Source: Marthasterias glacialis (taxonomy: Eukaryota > Echinodermata > Asteroidea > Forcipulatida > Asteriidae). Taken from it: a DNA stretch of 64,000 nucleotides. The translations under genes were made by a program, and so were the position numbers. This document shows positions 1-11,166 of the stretch, in pieces. The notes under the pieces were generated by a model. The model did no database searches and was not told the DNA's origin. It saw only the letters and a list, made by a program, of their open reading frames with translations. The stretch's first letter is position 1. Every line of letters starts with the position of its first letter. Location: the NCBI GenBank assembly GCA_911728455.2, contig OU452224.1, positions 1,922,001-1,986,000 on the forward strand, read 5' to 3'.

Positions 1-446
1 TTCAATATTCCTTTTCAGTCATGTCTCAATAAGAACAGAATAATTTGTCTCCCTGCCATTTGTGCTCCCTGTACTGCTATAACAATAATGACAATTATGG
101 ATGGCCCTTTATTTATGTCAGTCTTACCAGCTCCATTAAAACTTTTAGACTTTCCTTGACTTAATGATTAATGTACATGTAGTTGATGTCAGATGAGCAG
201 CTTTCTGAAAGACAAGAAAGATTGGCATAATTAATAAATCATGAAAATAATGCTCAAAATGTTTTGCCCTGACTAGAAACTGCACTGTAATCTTTCTTAA
301 AAAAATATTGTTTCAAGCAATCCCCCAAAACTCTGCAGAGAAAGCAGTTACTTCATCAAAAGATTCATCTCAATAGTTCCTATTTTTGTTTTTGAAAGTA
401 ATGCATGGCTTACACAAAGCAAACTCAAACTAAATACTACTTGGAC
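1..446. other. Intergenic, nothing recognised
   Basis: AT-rich sequence with no convincing exon, RNA gene or repeat end that I can recognise. Confidence 0.5.
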
Positions 447-709
447 CAGTGGTGCACCCAGGGGAGGTTCAGGGACTCAAGCCCCCTCCATGGGCTTGCT
501 GATAATTAATAAATGTCAAAGAGTTTTTTAAAAAAAGGCGGGGAAATATTGTCACCAAAAGGAACATTTAGGGCATTGAAAGTGGGGTTGGCACACCTCA
601 ATAACCTGCTCTGTATCATTGTTTCATTTTGAAGCCCCCCTCCATTCCCGTCCAAAGGCAGAACATATTTCCCATCTCTCTTCTGAGGTATTTTCTGGAT
701 GTGCCACTG
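447..709. mobile_element. hAT-like MITE, 263 bp
   Basis: The left end reads CAGTGGTGCACCCAG and the right end, reverse-complemented, reads CAGTGGCACATCCAG. This gives imperfect terminal inverted repeats of about 15 bp beginning with CAG, as in hAT elements. The flanks ACTTGGAC (439-446) and ACTTGAGC (710-717) match at 6 of 8 positions, which fits an old 8 bp hAT target duplication. There is no transposase, so the element would depend on one supplied in trans. Confidence 0.6.
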
Positions 710-1338
710 ACTTGAGCCCACCATCAAATTAAGCTGCCAATAAGAAATTATTTAAAGATGCCTGCAAGCTTAGCCCATGTCATGTTATTTTTCTTTTTCT
801 TTTTTTGTTGGAAATGTAACTGGTTTAATGAGGAAATTCATTTTAATCCTCTAGTTTTCAATTAGCACTTTATCCGAGATAAGTGATTAATATAGTAAAA
901 AAAATCCAACCAAAAAATGAAAATAGTCTCATGTCAATGTTTATGAGCATATTTTTTAAACAACCTTACTTAAGATGCAACAATAAAAATAAACAATGAA
1001 GATTTTGGAAGTATTGAAATCTTATTTTCTTCACTACAACAGTATTTCAGGAAGAAATAACTCTCTTAAAATTGATGTCATTCACCTGATAAAGCCAAAC
1101 AATTTCTTTGCTTCAAACTGTCTAGGAAATGCAGCGTTCCACTTCAATTAGACTGATTTTGAAAAGGTAGGCTGGTCCAATGTTTGTAAGGTTGCTACAT
1201 ATACCTAATCATTTAAATCTCAAAGGTTTTCCCTTATTTTGAAGAGGGGAATAATTAGTTCAATCACTAAATCTGACCCTTTAAAAGAAAAGATGAGTTG
1301 TGGTCCCCACAAAAATCCTGAATAAATACACAGCTTAC

Positions 1339-1417
1339 CTCTTATTCGAATTCCTTTGAAGATGAACACGCTCAAAATTGTGAAAGAAAATATTTTGCTT
1401 TTGTCTTGAGTGGCCTC
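1339..1417 (-). CDS. Possible isolated internal exon, unknown protein
   Basis: On the - strand a pyrimidine-rich acceptor (CTTTTATTTCAG) is followed by 79 bases open in one frame and then a good donor (AGAG|GTAAGC). The peptide is hydrophobic in its middle (FSFTILSVFIFKGIRI), like part of a membrane segment. I do not recognise the family and find no partner exon nearby. The paired splice sites are the only support, so this may be chance. Confidence 0.22.
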
Positions 1418-4400
1418 CTGAAATAAAAGACCAAAGATCCAAATTGTTATGGAAACAATGCTCAACATTTTCTTTAGACGCTTATGGTCAGACTGGTGGT
1501 ATAAGTTATAATCCAAGAATTCATGCTAGTCGTCAACGGACTGTGATAGTTAAAACATTTTGGTAAATTTGCAAAGAACACCCCTCCTACAATGAAAGAA
1601 AAAAGGGACATCACTCTTTGAGTTTTTGGACCATAGCTACATGGTAATCAATGGCATGTGATACACACACTGGGATCAGGCAAGGAAAATCCATCAGAGA
1701 TAGTTTGTACCAATTTTCACGATCTTAGCTGTTGTGTATTTTAATACTTTAACTGGAAACTGAGAATGGACTAAAACACATTTTGTAATAGGAATGCTCT
1801 TACTTAGACAGGACACAGGCAAACTAAACTGGATTACTCAACAATGATTTTCAAGTTTATGTGAACAAAAACATTAATGGCTCTGTATGATTACATTTTA
1901 TAATATAATACATTTACATTTTATAATATTTTATAAATATTCGATCAAATATCTACTAGGAAGAAAATAATAATTTTTTCTTTCCTCTAAAGTCAAGAAT
2001 TGTTAAAAATAAACTGATTTTTTTTTCCTGAAAAAAAAAATCTGCTCTTTCAGTATTAAATGTATTTATCTTATTTTTTTTTTTTAATTTTTAAACATTA
2101 AATAAATTTATTAGTTACCATATGTGGTAGATTTGTAACCATAATAGTTTTTGAATATACCAACGAATACATTTTGATAACATATACATGTACCGTTAAA
2201 TGTTTTTCAACCCATATTTCACATTGGAAAAGCGCGGTGCATAAACAGGTTGCTTTTGACTCCCAAAATGAAATAGCAGTAGCAAAAGTTAGATGGTGAC
2301 GTCATGTCACGTGAGAAGGGTCTGGCCCCCCAAAAAATACTAGCTCTAGAACCGTGCATGCAACCATCTGGATTAGGCTGGTGCCTGCATAGAGTTCCCA
2401 AACTGATATGTGATAAGTCCTTGTCAAATCAGTTCTTGTTAGATTCAGAAAGTGTCTAAAATATACATGTAATAATGTTTAGGTAGTTGTAATTGGACAT
2501 TCCAGAACAAGTTTTAAATTTTAAGACTTTGGATTCTCAGTTATAATATAAAATATTACATCAAAAAAATATATTGTTTTTCTCTACATTGAAGACCAAT
2601 GTCTAAATCTAGCTTGATTTTGTGAGAACATTGCCACAACAGTGTATAGTGCTGCGAACAGCTCACTAAACTTACTTTTACATCAGCCTCAGACATCTAC
2701 ATTATTGGCGGATAAACAGTGGCCTGAAGATGTGTACATAACAAACGAGTCTGTGTCATTGGAGAATGGAGCCTCTTTCTATATGCAAATGAGAGAATAT
2801 AATTTTATCTATAAATATAATACAAAATGCACAAATCTGGCCACAAAAAAAAAAGCTTTTTCGCCTGATACGAAATCAAATTTAGTAACCAAAGAAATCT
2901 GCAATGTCAACATTTTCTGAATATAGATCAAACAAAAATTTGAAGATGGCTTTACGGTTTCCCCAAAAAATAAAGGGGTTTGCATGCAAAATGTTGAGTG
3001 AATCTTGATGCGGCCTACTTAGTCTGAATCTTGTTCACTGAACTTTAAGTCTCACAGCTTATATTCCATAAAATTATAGGAATTCCTGATTTCCTTGACA
3101 TCAATGCAATTTTCTAATTCAAAATAATGTGCATCTTGCTGGTCATGTTAATCAGTGATGTGGCCAACCGTAGTCAACTACAACTCCACATGTCACAATG
3201 ACCACTCAAATTCACAAGTCATCTAAAAGGTTGATTGACTACTAACCATGAGTCTAGTGAAGAGGATCAATTAAGTCTTATACTTGAGTTATTGTGATGA
3301 CAATCTTGACAAATAACTCACTATAAAATGATCTATAAAAACTAGATTTTTACCTAGCTAGGTTTTGCTGCACATTAACATGTACTCTTCAAATGACTGA
3401 AGACATGGGTCATATGTTAGTAATTGGTAGAATTGAAAAGATATGTAAACACTTCCTTTATTATAACGTTTGGTTTCTTGTCATTGGATATTCCATAAAA
3501 AAGTTAAGAACTTTGATCATTTTAAATCAGCACAATTTTTGGACTGTGTAATGGGCACTTTCTATAATGCATTTGTATTGGTAACAACACAACACAGACC
3601 TTTCACTGACATTTGGGAATGTTCAAGTTATGACCAAAGTAAAATTTGAGAAGTCAGCTTTGGACTTCTGTTTACCTTGACTAGTCATTGCTTCTAGAGT
3701 TTTTAAGTGCAATTTTAAAAAAGAAGAAATTATTTCCAGCTTAAAATGCATGACATGACACATTTCATTTAGGGCACTGGAAGGGTTTATGTCCTACCTA
3801 GATAAAGGACCACAGAAGGAGTTACAACATTCTTACTTCTGAAACATTGCCGTTAATACCCTGCAGTCCTATGCTAACTTTTTTACAGCCGCTGGAATAA
3901 CAACATCTTGGGTAATCTGCGTGCGCAGAACCCCAAGACATTGGTTATTTGGAATAAAAGCACACAGTAAATAGTTTTCATTTTTTTAAAGTTGTGGTTT
4001 GGAGTTGGCCACGTCATTGATTAACATAAATAAAAAGAAAACATGACCAGCAAAATGCGAATTTTTTCAAACCAGAATTTCCATGAAAATTGCATTGATG
4101 TCAATTTAAACAAAAATAAAAAAAAATTGTGATTGTATGCATCTTGAAAAACCATGGTGTATTTATACTTGACTGCACATACAACATCTTATTTGATGCA
4201 AAATATTAACTCCATCATTCAACAAAGGGCGCATTCTTCAACATAGCACACAAAAAAGCTACAGTTTACCAGCATAAAATGCATTCTGCACAATACAGAT
4301 GGATCATGCCACCCAGTCATCTCTTTTGATACAGCCCAGCAGGTTCAAACTCCTTTCAAGGTCCTTTCTCTTTGGTACTAATAAACTTTCATCAAAATGA

Positions 4401-4858
4401 TTCTTTTTATAATTATGAACAGTGTCCAGTTCCATCTTAAATTTGCAATAAAACAATATACGACAATGATACAAAAGAATTTACTTACTTTTACATCAGC
4501 TCAGCTTCCAGACGTCTACACTGTTGACAGGCATTAACACTGGGCTGAATGCACTTCCAGGTCTCAGACATCCACTTTACTAATGGCATTCCTATATACA
4601 AACAAATTCAAATAAATGTTTCACTGTCAAAATCGATTATTTTCTGTAAAAAATCTTCACTCCTTGTTTTCTTAGACCTCAAGTGCTGATCAGATTTGGT
4701 TTTAAAAAATGCAACAAGTTATTTACTAATGTTTTTGTTTCTATTTAAATATTTAAAAAACACAATACTTTGTGTTAATTTTTATCTTTTGTTTTTTAAC
4801 TAATTGCTCTCATAGATCAGTAACTATTTAAGTGGTGTTTCAACTGCTGGCATTGCCT
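1418..4858. other. Intergenic AT-rich DNA with local repeats
   Basis: No gene is recognised. The block at 2668-2705 (ACTTTTACATCAGCCTCAG and on) recurs in altered form at 4488-4525. The segment 3417-3979 recurs, shortened, at 7263-7550. These look like remains of one old dispersed repeat rather than exons. Confidence 0.45.
3417..3979 (+). repeat. Old dispersed repeat, copy 1 (partner 7263-7550)
   Basis: Three blocks occur in the same order and orientation in both copies: a GTAATTGGTAGAA block (3417-3450 and 7263-7295), an ATAATGCAT...ATTGGTAACAAC block (3559-3588 and 7309-7340) and a CCCCAAG.CATTGGTTATTT block (3929-3979 and 7498-7550). The spacers differ, which points to a shared repeat later altered by insertions and deletions. 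Its class is unknown. Confidence 0.55.
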
Positions 4859-5480
4859 GTAACCAGTCGGCGCCAGATGACCTGTTTACATGCAAATGTT
4901 TCCCCTGCCTGGGAACAGAAGATGGCATTTTGTAAAGACGGCATTATGTAAAGACAGCATTTTGTAATTTTGGACCATCAGAGCGCGGTCATTCCACTGC
5001 GGACACTTAGCACAGACCAAACACACATGCCGTCTAATGCTTCGTGTCACCCACACAAGGACTAAAAAGATCTTGAATATATTGGCATTTTGTGGCTATT
5101 CAGAGGCATTTTTTGTGTAATCCTTGATTACAGACCTTTGTCTTTTTGTTCCAAGAAGAGGATTACAAGGCATAGAGAGGCTTCCATCATTGTTCACTCA
5201 TTGTTTTTCAGCTAAATGGAGGTAAGTCACGATTCTGTGTACCACTCCTATGCGGTAGGTAACAGCCGATGTTTTGCAATTCATGGTGTGAATTTGCCTT
5301 TTTCTCGGTCAAGAAACAATACGGACAACCAGTAAAAAGATTCTTTAATCTCTTGGTACTGTCAAGTCAGGTTTTTTTTTGTGCCAGCAGTACCCTCAAA
5401 GAAGAAAGATTCCAGCTATTCCGCCAAAAGAATCCCACCAGGGACAAAAAATAAAAAGAATCCCGGCGGCAACTGGTTAA
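4859..5480 (+). mobile_element. TTAA-target MITE, family A copy 1
   Basis: This 622 bp non-coding element belongs to a family with at least six copies in the window. Its ends are (T/G)TAACCAGTCGGCGCCAG and, inverted, TTAACCAGTTGCCGCC. Across the copies the outer four bases are usually TTAA followed by CC. That pattern fits elements that insert at TTAA, such as piggyBac, with Kolobok as the alternative. No transposase is visible. Short open frames inside recur between copies but shift frame, so they are not treated as genes. Confidence 0.7.
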
Positions 5481-5624
5481 ATAAGAAAAATGCAAACACA
5501 AACTCTGTGCACGCTCAGAATGTCCGGGCAACCTTTGTTCCGGTATTCCGTTTTTACACAATGCCCATTTCCTCGCTCCAAAAATATTTCAGTGGATTCA
5601 TGTCAGCCGGCGCCAACTGGTTAA
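5481..5624 (-). mobile_element. Family A MITE fragment abutting copy 1
   Basis: This fragment ends in GGCGCCAACTGGTTAA, which is the family A left terminus read in reverse. It also carries an internal block (GTGCACGCTCAGAATGTCC) that reappears in copy 4 at about 47318. It lies directly against copy 1 in the opposite orientation and looks like a second, internally deleted copy. Confidence 0.5.
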
Positions 5625-6203
5625 CAGGAATCAATATTTGCATTTGAAATTAAGATTTTTCAATTAGCCAATTAGCTCAATTCGAAATAACAGCAAACAA
5701 ATTTTGACTCTCCAGCATTTGGCAAAGGTAAAAAGTTGTACTCGTTTCTCCTCACATAATATTATATGACATCATTGTGTAGCTGCAAAAACACTGGATC
5801 TTAATTTTGTAATAGTATTTGAGAGTGACTTCATACAAAAACAAATCATTTAAGAACCAAATGTTTTGTGTGTAGATGCAAGACAGTTTTAGAGAGCAAC
5901 AATGTTTGTGCACTTTCAAAATGGCGTGTTGCATATTAAGCTAATTCTGGAATATTTTCTTTCTACTGGTACGACAACATTATCATTTTTATCCAATCAA
6001 ATTAATAAAAAATTGAGATTGGAAATTGAATCCTTTAACCCCCCCCCCCCTCCACCCCACTACAATTATTGAAAATCAATGTCCTTGTAAATATCAGAGT
6101 TACATAATGATACACAAAATGCATTGACTATTATTGGCAGTGAGTGAGTGGTTTTGGTCGGGACATGCAAATATTTAACTCTAATTTTACTTTGAATTTA
6201 CTT

Positions 6204-6909
6204 AAATGTTTCCCCCTGGAAACAGAAGCCGTGTAAAGACGCCATTAAATAATTTTGGACCACCGAAGCAAAGGTCACCTGGGGTGGATTTCACAAAGGG
6301 GTAGGATTAGTCTTAACTTGAGTTAGGATGAGTAACTAGTCCTAACTTATATGACTTGCCATAAGTTAAGACTAGTACTAAGTCAGGACTAGTTTTGTGA
6401 AATCCACAGACCACACATACGCTGTCTAATGCCTCGATTCACCCACAAAAGGACAAAAAAAGGTCTTGAATATACTCAAATTTTGTGGCCATTGAGAGGC
6501 GGTTATGTTTAATTCCCGATTATAGACATTTGTCCTTTTGTTCCAAGAAGGGGATTACGAGGCATTGAGAGGCTGCAACCATTGTTCATTCATTGTATTT
6601 TGGATCAATGGAGGCAAGTCAGAGTGGACCGTCAATCAAGCCATTGTTCTGTGTTTAGTACCACTCCTATGCCATAGGTAATAGCCGATGTTTTGCGAGT
6701 CAAGGTGCGGGAAATTTGACATTTTCTTGGTCGAGAAACAAAAAACGGCGATCCAATAAAGAGAATCTTTGTTCCCTTGGCATTGTCAAGTCAGGGTTTC
6801 TTTGTGCCAGCAGTGCCCTCAAAGAAAAAAATTCCAGCAATCCTGCCAAAAGAATCCAACCAGGGGGACAGGGCAACAACAAAAAAGAATCCCGGCAGCA
6901 ACTGGTTAA
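6204..6909 (+). mobile_element. Family A MITE copy 2 (interrupted by a nested MITE)
   Basis: It follows copy 1 almost throughout: the AATGTTTCCCCCTGG start region, the TTTTGTTCCAAGAAG block, the AGCCGATGTTTTGC block, and the right terminus GCAACTGGTTAA at 6898-6909. The left terminus is missing or decayed. The block corresponding to the GGTCACCTG...AGACCACAC junction of copy 6 is split at 6284-6407 by another element. Confidence 0.7.
6284..6407. mobile_element. Palindromic MITE nested in family A copy 2
   Basis: A 124 bp inverted repeat runs from GTGGATTTCACAAAG to its complement CTTTGTGAAATCCAC, with one substitution near the right end. The interior is a chain of small palindromes of the type TTAGGACTAGTCCTAA. 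It interrupts sequence that is continuous in other family A copies, so it inserted after that element. A looser relative with the same TTTCACA...TGTGAAA ends lies at 50397-50539. Confidence 0.7.
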
Positions 6910-7262
6910 GAAAAAATGTATGTATACATATATCATTAACCATAGGGGGTTAATTTTTATGAATGCAGTTTGTGTTCCTCACATGGCATACCTCTAGGAT
7001 GCAAGAAGACCACTGCTGTGAGGTGAAGATGTCTTGGTTGGTTACACTACAGTATCAATCTGTGAAAGAAATGAATCAACATTTTATCTTCTGGGTGATT
7101 TAGAGTATAGGGAATTTGGTAAGGGGCATGGATGGAGCTGAAAAGGTGATTTAGGAAGACCTATAATACAATTGAAGTATGCTTTGGGAAACATGCATAT
7201 TTGGGCAGGAAAAGGAAAAAGATGCTCTAAATAGGGTTTAATTTCGGGAATATGCCAATATG

Positions 7263-7550
7263 TAAGTAATTGGTAGAACTGGAAAGAGATGTAAATTCAT
7301 AATCAGTACTTTTTATAATGCATCTATATTGGTAACAACTGCAGCTGCAGTGCTTTTCATCAAATGGGAGACTTTCGAGACAATAGCGGGTGTCCCACAG
7401 GCCGGTCCTTTTCCATTGTTTTCATCACTGAGAACAACGGAAAAGGACTGGTCTGTGGGACGCCCGCTATCGTCTAAAAAGTCTCCCATTGCACAGGACC
7501 CCAAGCCATTGGTTATTTTGAATGAAAGCACACCAGTAAATAAGTTTTAG
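7263..7550 (+). repeat. Old dispersed repeat, copy 2 (partner 3417-3979)
   Basis: The same three ordered blocks as at 3417-3979 are present. A hairpin element occupies 7363-7490 between blocks 2 and 3; copy 1 has unrelated sequence there, so the hairpin is probably an insertion. Confidence 0.55.
7363..7490. repeat. 128 bp fold-back element
   Basis: The arms AATGGGAGACTTTCGAGAC... and ...GTCTAAAAAGTCTCCCATT pair almost along their full length around a centre near 7426. Inner blocks such as GTCCCACAG and CTGTGGGAC, and GGTCCTTTTCC and GGAAAAGGAC, also pair. It is non-coding and consistent with a MITE. Confidence 0.7.
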
Positions 7551-8581
7551 TCTTCAAATATCATCAACCATAGGGGTTTAATTTACCTTCGTATGGATGC
7601 TGTTTGTGTTTCTCACATGAAGAAGATGTGAAGTTGCTCAATCAGAAGGATAGATGGCATACCTCCAGGATATCAGACAAAAGACCACTGCTGTGAAGTG
7701 AAGTGTGAAAAGGAAACAAAATATCATCAAACAGGGGGTCGACTAGGAAATGAAACCTAAGTGAGGAACAAAAAACGATATGATTCAAAACCACAAGGGT
7801 CGCAGGTATGGGATGACTTTCTTAGTGATAGTACTCATTAGCAACACCTCTTAAATTTTCCTTCTCTTTTTCCCAGATACCACAATGTTGTTTTTTATTT
7901 AAAACAAATCAAATAAAACAAACAAATACTGTGCAAAACATTGCCTTAAAACCAAGTACGAGCAGAGAACCGGAAACAAGTTTGTTCATTTTTAGCCTTC
8001 CCTTTCAAAAACACAATGGTACTATACATTATTATTGCTAATCTCAAAAGTAAACCAATGTAAAACAGCATAATGTTCATGTGTGGTACAGGTATGGATT
8101 CCTACATGTAAACGCAAACAGCTGCACTTTAAGTTGTCACACAATGCGTTTTTATGGTTTAAAAGTAGTTTAAAATGTATTCATCTTCAACAAATGCTTT
8201 GTAAAATATGTCTTTTAAACTTTGCCACACACATGAATTAAAACATTTTTTATATTTTAAATTGTTTTAAACCTGCTGCTAGAGGGTTCTTAGGTATTTT
8301 ATTACGTCATAGGTAACATTTTTTTAAATTAGACGCTAATGACACAATAAAAGCAATACATAGAAGTGGTTGGAAGTAAAAAAGTATTAAAACTGCACAA
8401 AACAGGCACTGTGTCTGGTATAGAATTTAGTTAACCATTGGGTCTTGGCCCCGATCAAAAAAGCCCAAATTACAGATTGTTTACTGGAAGGATCAATTAA
8501 ATGGGCCCTATTAATTATTTGTATCAGTTACAACACAACACATGACGTTCGTTGGCGCACTCAGGGACCCCCCCCCCCCCC
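7551..8581. other. Intergenic, nothing recognised beyond a local repeat
   Basis: The start (about 7560-7700, AACCATAGGGGTTTAATTT...ACCACTGCTGTGAAG) repeats 6938-7025 in expanded form. The rest is AT-rich without an exon I can support. It ends in a run of 14 C at 8568-8581. Confidence 0.45.
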
Positions 8582-9315
8582 TACTCCTAGAACTATGAGG
8601 TTCGTTCCGCTATCGTCTCCACGAGCCTCATAGAGTGATATGTACAAAATCCTATTCGAAACTTTCTGCCCTTCACGTTTACATGGCTACAGTTCTTTTT
8701 TGAAATCAGATCTCGCCAAAACTAGGCTCTATGTGTTCTTTCAACTCTGATCGAGCGTTGCACTGGTCCAGAAAATCCACTCCGCAAACTAAAAGTTGTT
8801 AAAAAGTGATAAATTCTCACCGTAATTTAGATCCCATTCAAACAGTATTGCAACAAATATGGCGACCGGAGTTGCAAAATTAACTGGTATGCTGCTATGC
8901 GGTGCGCTGGTCCTATGGGCTGGTTCCGCGTACCAGTTAATTTAAAAATTTTTAAATTAGCTGGTACGCGGAACCAGCCCATAGGACCAGCGCACGGCAT
9001 AGCAGCATACCAGTTAATTTTGCAACTCCGGTCGCCATATTTGTTGCAATACTGTTTGAATGGGATCTAAATTACGGTGAGAATTTATCACTTTTTAACA
9101 ACTTTTAGTTTGCGGAGTGGATTTTCTGGACCAGTGCAACGCTCGATCAGAGTTGAAAGAACACATAGAGCCTAGTTTTGGCGAGATCTGATTTCAAAAA
9201 AGAACTGTAGCCATGTAAACGTGAAGGGCAGAAAGTTTCGAATAGGATTTTGTACATATCACTCTATGAGGCTCGTGGAGACGATAGCGGAACGAACCTC
9301 ATAGTTCTAGGAGTA
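8582..9315. repeat. 734 bp near-perfect palindrome without spacer
   Basis: The two arms (8582-8948 and 8949-9315, 367 bp each) are reverse complements with only a few mismatches by eye, for example near 8901/8996 and 8938/8959. There is no loop at the centre (AATTTAAAAA|TTTTTAAATT). The outer ends are TACTCCTAG and CTAGGAGTA. Each arm has smaller inverted repeats near both ends: ATGAGG...CCTCAT outside and AACTGGTA...TACCAGTT inside. The flanks carry 14 C on the left and 13 C on the right on the same strand. The C runs therefore lie outside the palindrome and may be a duplicated target. No open frame looks coding. A recent fold-back transposon is the best explanation; an assembly artefact must be excluded. 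Confidence 0.9.
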
Positions 9316-9529
9316 CCCCCCCCCCCCCATGCTTCTGGCCCTAACTCTAGCCTTGGTAGGACGTCAGTCTCCGTTGCACATTGACTGACGTCATGGATAT
9401 AAATTTATATTCCTTGTGTCCCATACTTGCAGACCGGCGGTTTCATAAATCTGGAATATGTTTTGAGCTCACATTATTAATGAAAATAATATAATGAAAA
9501 TTGGACCAAAATCTGAAATCGGGAAAAAC

Positions 9530-9760
9530 TTCAATTGCACTTCAGTTAAAATGAACAACACGCATGCGCGGAATATGATACCTAGCAACAACTAAAGAGG
9601 GCGCCGTCTAGTTATTACCTTGCGCGTGTGATTGCCCTTTGAGCTAGCTACACAGCGACTGGCGGGCAGAAATTGTTGGTCGCTAATTTCTTCTGCGCAA
9701 GTTTCAAATTTTCGCGTTGCCCTCGACATTGCACACAATGCATTTTTGGGCGCAAGTTGT
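9530..9760. promoter_or_regulatory. CpG-richer island with an NRF1-like site
   Basis: Against an AT-rich background this stretch is dense in CpG and holds ACGCATGCGCGG (9560-9571), which resembles the NRF1 site. I cannot attach it to a gene; LYRM2 starts about 4 kb downstream. It could be a promoter of an unseen transcript or part of a repeat. Confidence 0.2.
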
Positions 9761-11158
9761 CACAATGTATTTTATTTTAATAATTACTCATTTTCTTTTC
9801 TGTTGATGTAAATGATTACGAGTAACAATAATTCAGAATGATATGGCGTAAAGAACGCAAATTTACACACTTCCCCAGGTGTATGTGAATATTTACTATT
9901 AACAAGAATTTAAAAGATTGTGGCCAAGGCAGCGCAGAATGACACCACATTATGTTAATGTGAAAGTTTTGTTATAGTTATGTGCCCCAAGTTTTGTATA
10001 TATTTAAGAAACTCTGATTGGTTAAGTTTGAATCATCAAAATAATGGTTCTTTTGTGATTGAGATATATGGGAACTTTGGGGTAGTCACGAGGGGTATAG
10101 GTAATTTTCCCGGGGTTGTTGAGGCGGATTTGCCCGAGCATTTTCTGGGTGTCATTTTGTTCGTCCGAGATTCCCGAGGAGAGAACACTTATGTTAGCCT
10201 CGATGTTTTTGAGTTATTGAGAACTCGACACGACTTCCAAGTCATTTTCTGGAGTTATTGAGAACTCTACCTGATTTTCAGACAGAGTTTGCAAGTGTTG
10301 TAAACAATTAAGTGCTGTAAAGTGACACACCTGAAAACCTCAAGCAACATGCCGGGTACTTTTACCAACGTTTACGAATAAAACCAGGATCGTCAGAGCA
10401 TCCTGTAAGTAGTTATTTATGATTATCTGTACAAAATGTAAAAGCTTTTGGAGTTAAAGGATTTAGTTGTTTTATTACAAGTTGAGTTTTACTCTCTACA
10501 AGGGTGGATATTATTCAAAGGATTTTCCAATGAAGAGTACCATTTATTAATTAACTCCTAGAAACTTATGGAGGCGAGAGAAGTTTGAAACCATTCTAAT
10601 TTGTCAACTAAATAGGGTTTTTTAGAACGATTTTCATCCAAGCACAAAACAGCCGTGGATATTCTGATGAGCATCAATATTTGAGGTTTCTATAAGTCTA
10701 AGCCGTTTATATTACATGTTGTTGCAGAGTTAAGCAAACCATTGGTATTGTGTTTATTGATAATTTTCAGGGTTTTTCTGTGAGGGAAAATACACACATG
10801 TACTCCCGCTGAGGTGCACTGAGGGACAACAGTGAAAGGGTCTATCTAAGGCGAGGCTGGAGACAGATCGGAGGGGCTACCACCGTTAGACCAGGAATAC
10901 CCAACCTCCTTTAAACGCTGGACCGTAGAACGGGTCTACAGCTCTAAATGATTAAGTCATAGCCAGGCACAACTCATGAAAGCTGGCCACTCTGTATGCA
11001 ACTTTCGCCAGGATTTGGCTGTAAATAATTATGTACAGTTGTAAATAAAGTTGTATAATTGTAAATATAAATAGAACTTGTTTTTGCAGTAGTTTCTGTG
11101 TGTTGCTAGCAACAACTACCGAAGGTTATGTCCGCCGGGTTGGAAAAAAACCTGCGGA
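9761..11158. other. Unassigned, possibly transcribed non-coding DNA
   Basis: It holds AATAAA at 10378-10383 and AATAAA near 11044, and a repeated GAGTTATTGAGAACTC phrase (10211 and 10252). A 93-codon open frame (9980-10261) has no recognisable domain. I considered a decayed retroelement or a non-coding transcript but cannot support either. Confidence 0.25.
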
Positions 11159-11166
11159 TGTGACAC

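Noticed and set aside
5269-5454. Short protein starting MFCNSW shared with the copy at 41220
   Set aside because: The frames shift between copies and no transposase or domain is recognisable. The recurrence is explained by copies of one MITE.
9900-11158. Old retroelement terminal repeat or non-coding gene
   Set aside because: AATAAA signals and a repeated phrase are present, but I see no matching second repeat, primer site or coding remnant.
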